A stretch of DNA of 64,000 nt from Acidobacteria bacterium Mor1. Lineage in GTDB: Bacteria; Acidobacteriota; Polarisedimenticolia; Polarisedimenticolales; Polarisedimenticolaceae. Shown here one piece after another: positions 61,098 through 64,000 of the stretch. Made by a program: the position numbers and the translations under genes. Where the stretch lies: the NCBI GenBank assembly GCA_001664505.1, contig CP011806.1, forward strand, positions 3,721,385 through 3,785,384. Reading direction: 5' to 3'. The notes beneath the pieces are model-generated. The model worked only from the letters and a program-made list of their open reading frames with translations, did no database searches and had not been told where the DNA came from. The stretch's first letter is position 1, and each line of letters starts with the position of its first letter.

Positions 61098-64000
61098 GCG
61101 CCTACTCACCCCGATCGTCGCGCTCGTGTTGATGTGTGCCCCGGCCCTGGCTGGAGTGCGGGTGGTCGATACCCGGTTCCAGGAGCTGGGCCTCGAGTTG
61201 TCCCAGAACTCGGTTCAGGCGATGCTCCAGGACCACCAGGGCTTTCTCTGGATCGGTACGCAAGACGGGCTGAACCGCTACGACGGTTACGATCTTGAAG
61301 TCTTCCCCTCCCGCGGTGAGGACCCGACCACCCTGCCTCACGGGTACGTCGAGACCATGCTCGAGGACTCTCAACGCCGGTTGTGGGTCGCGACCATCGG
61401 CGGCGTGGCGCTCTATGACCGGGACCTCGGACGTTTCAAGCGTATCCAGCCCACCACGGGAACCGCTCCCCGGGATATCCGCACCACCGCCCTGCTGGAA
61501 GGGTCCGACGGCAGGATCTGGGTCGGCACCCCGACCGGCGGCCTGCACTGGATCGGCCCCGACGAGACGATTCGCCCCGCGGTCCTGGCCGACGATCCGG
61601 CAGGAGTGATCACCGAAGGCGATGTCATCGGCCTGGCTCCCGCGGGCCCCGGTTCCTTCTGGATCGGATCGTCCCTCGGCCTGTTCCGGGTGTATCCCGA
61701 GGACGGCCGGGTCGAGAAGTTGCCCGGCATCGACGAGGTCTCGAGAATCGGTCGCTTCGGCGACGATCTCTGGGTCGGTACGCCGGCCGACGGTGTCTAT
61801 CATCTGGATCCCGACGGCACGCAGCGCGACTATCTCCCCTTCGGTCCGGACTCGGTGACCGGCATGGTCCAGGGGTTCGAACACGATCCCCAGGGGGCCC
61901 TCTGGATCGCCACCAACAACGGCCTGCTGCGCTACATCCCCCACACCAAACAGTTGACCCGTTTCACCCGGGAGCTCACCGACCGCATGGGTCTGCCGAC
62001 CAAGCAGATTCAATCGCTGTTGCGCGACAGGTCGGGAGTGCTGTGGGTCGGCACCGGCTACTCCAGCCTCTACAAGCTGGACCTCGGCCTGGGCCGTTTT
62101 CCCAGCTACCGTCTGCTGCCGGCGGCGGGCAGCGAGAGCGACCCCTCGTCGATTCGCTGTTTCCTCGAGGGGAAGCCCGGCGAGCTCTGGGTTTGTAGCG
62201 ACGCCGGCGGTCTGGTGCGCTGGAACCGTCACACCAACGAGACTCAGCTGTTCGCCCCCGAAGGGGGGGACGTCCGGATTCGATCCTGGAGCGTCCGTTC
62301 TCTGTTGCGCGACCGGCGCGGGCAGATCTGGATGGGTGTCGATGGCGAAGGGGTCGATGTCTACGATCCCGAAACCGGCGCCATGCGGCAGTACGAGGTC
62401 GACCCGGATACTCCCGGCAAGCTGACCCACGGCAGCGTGCGCGCGATGCTCGAAGCTCCCGACGGACGAATCTGGATCGCGACCCTCGGAGGCGGCCTGC
62501 ACCGCTACGATCCGGAGACCGATTCCTTCACCGTTTTCCGCGCCGATCGCAACGATCCCACGAGCCTGAGTCACGACTTCGTCTACACCTTGCTCCTCGA
62601 CCGCAACGGACTGTTGTGGGTCGGCACCGACGGCGGGGGCATCAGCCTGTTCCTCTCCGACGAAGAGGGCTTTGTTCACTATCGCCGGGACTCCGCCCGC
62701 AGCGAGTCGCTGATCAACGACTTCGTGCTCTGCCTCACCGAGGCGGCCGACGGGACGATCTGGATCGGCACCGACGGCGGGTTGAGCGCCTTCGACCGGC
62801 GCACGGGAACCTTCCGGCGCTACTCCGAGGTGGACGGGCTGCCCAACCGGGTGGTCTACGCGGTCATCGAAGATGAAGAGCAGCGCCTGTGGCTGACGAC
62901 CAACCGCGGGATCAGCCGCTTCGATCCGGCCACCGACGAGTTCTTCAACATCGGTACCTCCCGGGGGATCCAGGCCTACGAGTTCAACGGCGGCGCTTAC
63001 CTGCGGGCTCGGGATGGAGAGATCCTGGTCGGCGGGGTCACCGGATTCAACGCCTTCTACCCCGACCGTATCTCGCCGGACCCGATCGCGCCTCCGGTGG
63101 CGCTGACCGAGCTGCGTGTCTTCGACGAGCCGGTCGTCCCCGGAGGGGGTGAGGACTCGATCCTCGACCGGGTCATCGGGCAGGCAGAGTCGATCCGCGT
63201 CCGCGCCGATCAGAACTCGCTGTCCTTCGAGTTCGCGGCGCTGCACTTCCGTTCGCCCCACGACAACACCTTCCAGTACCGGATGTCGGGATTCGAGGAG
63301 AGCTGGCACGAGGCGGGGAACCGCCGGTACGCCACCTACACCAACCTTCCGGCCGGCGACTACACCTTCGAAGTGCGGGCGGCCAATCCCGAAGGGGTCT
63401 GGAGCGAGGCAGCTGCGTCGATCGAGATCGCGGTCGACCCGCCCTACTGGCAAACGGCCTGGTTCCGCGCCGGCGTGCTCCTGTCCGCGGTCTTCCTGAT
63501 CTGGTGTGTGGTCACCTGGCGCCTGCGGGCCGTGCGGCGCAAGACCGCCGAGCTCGAGGCGGCGGTGCAGGAGCGGACCGCCGATCTGGAACTGGAGATC
63601 CGCGAGCACAAACGCACCGAGGCGGCGCTGGTCGAGGCGCGAGAGGCTGCTGAAGTGGCCAACACCGCCAAGACCCATTTCCTGGCCAACATGAGTCACG
63701 AGATCCGCACGCCGATGAACGGGGTGATCGGTCTGACCCAGCTCCTGCTCGACACGCCGCTCGACGACGAGCAGCGCGATCTGACCGAGACGATTCGCGA
63801 CAGCGGCGACCACCTGATGGATGTACTCAACGACATCCTGGACATCTCGAAGATCGAGTCCGGCAGGATGGAGCTGGAGATCGAGCCCTTCGACGTCGAG
63901 CACTGCCTGCGTAGCTGCCTCGATCTGTTCCGCGCCAAGGCCGGCGCCAAGAACCTGTCCCTGGGTCTCGAGATTCCCGACGATCTCCCCCAGCGTCTCA
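61096..64000 (+). CDS. Two-component-propeller hybrid histidine kinase, 3' end outside window
   Basis: An open frame of 968 codons to the right edge. TTG 61096 lies seven bases after AGGAAGG and gives signal [20 protein letters not shown]. Residues 20-650 are Reg_prop propeller repeats ([60 protein letters not shown]), enough for two seven-bladed propellers. A Y_Y_Y domain follows ([20 protein letters not shown]), then a membrane helix ([18 protein letters not shown]), a coiled coil and HisKA with [20 protein letters not shown] as phospho-acceptor box. The ATPase domain and any receiver lie beyond the window. Such proteins sense extracellular glycans in Bacteroidetes; ligand here is unknown. 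Minus-strand ORF 61102-63903 is an antisense shadow. Confidence 0.93.
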   Translation, partial: MRLLTPIVALVLMCAPALAGVRVVDTRFQELGLELSQNSVQAMLQDHQGFLWIGTQDGLNRYDGYDLEVFPSRGEDPTTLPHGYVETMLEDSQRRLWVATIGGVALYDRDLGRFKRIQPTTGTAPRDIRTTALLEGSDGRIWVGTPTGGLHWIGPDETIRPAVLADDPAGVITEGDVIGLAPAGPGSFWIGSSLGLFRVYPEDGRVEKLPGIDEVSRIGRFGDDLWVGTPADGVYHLDPDGTQRDYLPFGPDSVTGMVQGFEHDPQGALWIATNNGLLRYIPHTKQLTRFTRELTDRMGLPTKQIQSLLRDRSGVLWVGTGYSSLYKLDLGLGRFPSYRLLPAAGSESDPSSIRCFLEGKPGELWVCSDAGGLVRWNRHTNETQLFAPEGGDVRIRSWSVRSLLRDRRGQIWMGVDGEGVDVYDPETGAMRQYEVDPDTPGKLTHGSVRAMLEAPDGRIWIATLGGGLHRYDPETDSFTVFRADRNDPTSLSHDFVYTLLLDRNGLLWVGTDGGGISLFLSDEEGFVHYRRDSARSESLINDFVLCLTEAADGTIWIGTDGGLSAFDRRTGTFRRYSEVDGLPNRVVYAVIEDEEQRLWLTTNRGISRFDPATDEFFNIGTSRGIQAYEFNGGAYLRARDGEILVGGVTGFNAFYPDRISPDPIAPPVALTELRVFDEPVVPGGGEDSILDRVIGQAESIRVRADQNSLSFEFAALHFRSPHDNTFQYRMSGFEESWHEAGNRRYATYTNLPAGDYTFEVRAANPEGVWSEAAASIEIAVDPPYWQTAWFRAGVLLSAVFLIWCVVTWRLRAVRRKTAELEAAVQERTADLELEIREHKRTEAALVEAREAAEVANTAKTHFLANMSHEIRTPMNGVIGLTQLLLDTPLDDEQRDLTETIRDSGDHLMDVLNDILDISKIESGRMELEIEPFDVEHCLRSCLDLFRAKAGAKNLSLGLEIPDDLPQRL

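Noticed and set aside
61102-63903. 933-residue minus-strand open frame
   Set aside because: Antisense shadow of the propeller hybrid kinase; its sequence is a repetitive mirror with no start site or recognisable domain, whereas the plus frame has clear Reg_prop and HisKA motifs.
1-64000. CRISPR arrays and rRNA genes
   Set aside because: The only regular repeats seen are protein-coding (kelch and RTX); no short identical direct repeats with unique spacers and no rRNA sequence were noticed.

Overview
This is a high-GC bacterial chromosome segment (roughly two-thirds G+C by eye, lower in two stretches). The gene content resembles Acidobacteriota, perhaps a Thermoanaerobaculia-like lineage: a CadC-type winged-helix/TPR regulator, a membrane Ser/Thr kinase, an ECF42-type sigma factor with its DGPF partner, a beta-propeller hybrid histidine kinase, many secreted proteins, and a recurring Cys-rich C-terminal module. 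Outer-membrane proteins (OmpW-like, LpxR-like) show a Gram-negative envelope. The taxonomic call is an inference from gene content; no rRNA is present.

Layout. 1-4.2 kb: a ten-repeat kelch-like exported protein cut by the window edge, a small Cys-rich secreted protein and a Tat-exported VOC protein. 4.2-9.9 kb: a tRNA with CAU anticodon followed by a lower-GC island with two adenine-methylase-like proteins, a GIY-YIG/helicase protein and a frameshifted IS3-type transposase remnant. 9.9-12.3 kb: an S41-like lipoprotein and a coupled pair of small hypothetical genes. 12.3-18.9 kb: a minus-strand operon, in transcription order an RTX protein, type I secretion ABC transporter, HlyD adaptor, GT4 glycosyltransferase and degenerate-redoxin/2OG-Fe(II) oxygenase. 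This looks like a self-contained make-export-modify cassette and is my main candidate for an undescribed system. 19-30 kb: secreted proteins, the CadC/TPR regulator, a molybdopterin oxidoreductase, outer-membrane proteins, an M36 protease and an RRM protein. 30-37 kb: an accessory stretch with a trypsin-like protease, a membrane Ser/Thr kinase and an ECF sigma factor.

37-47.7 kb: an XRE/TPR regulator, then a redox cluster (peroxiredoxin-like protein, MdaB and a divergent HxlR regulator; flavodoxin-family protein and pirin divergent from a V4R sigma-54 activator). A -24/-12-like element and GTTTCA repeats lie between pirin and the activator, so they form a plausible closed circuit. A TIR protein, a TauD-like dioxygenase and an OmpW-like barrel follow. 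47.7-55.7 kb: modCBA, a BNR-type propeller protein, MscS and CorA channels, and XdhC. Together with the oxidoreductase at 23 kb this points to molybdoenzyme metabolism.

55.7-64 kb: ECF42 sigma plus DGPF protein, a DUF1579-like protein, a DUF4384-like protein, two divergent HTH regulators separated by two GCTTACGG inverted repeats, a small acidic secreted protein, and a hybrid histidine kinase running off the right edge. A sequence matching the sigma-28 (FliA) consensus with exact 11-base spacing lies just upstream of the kinase.
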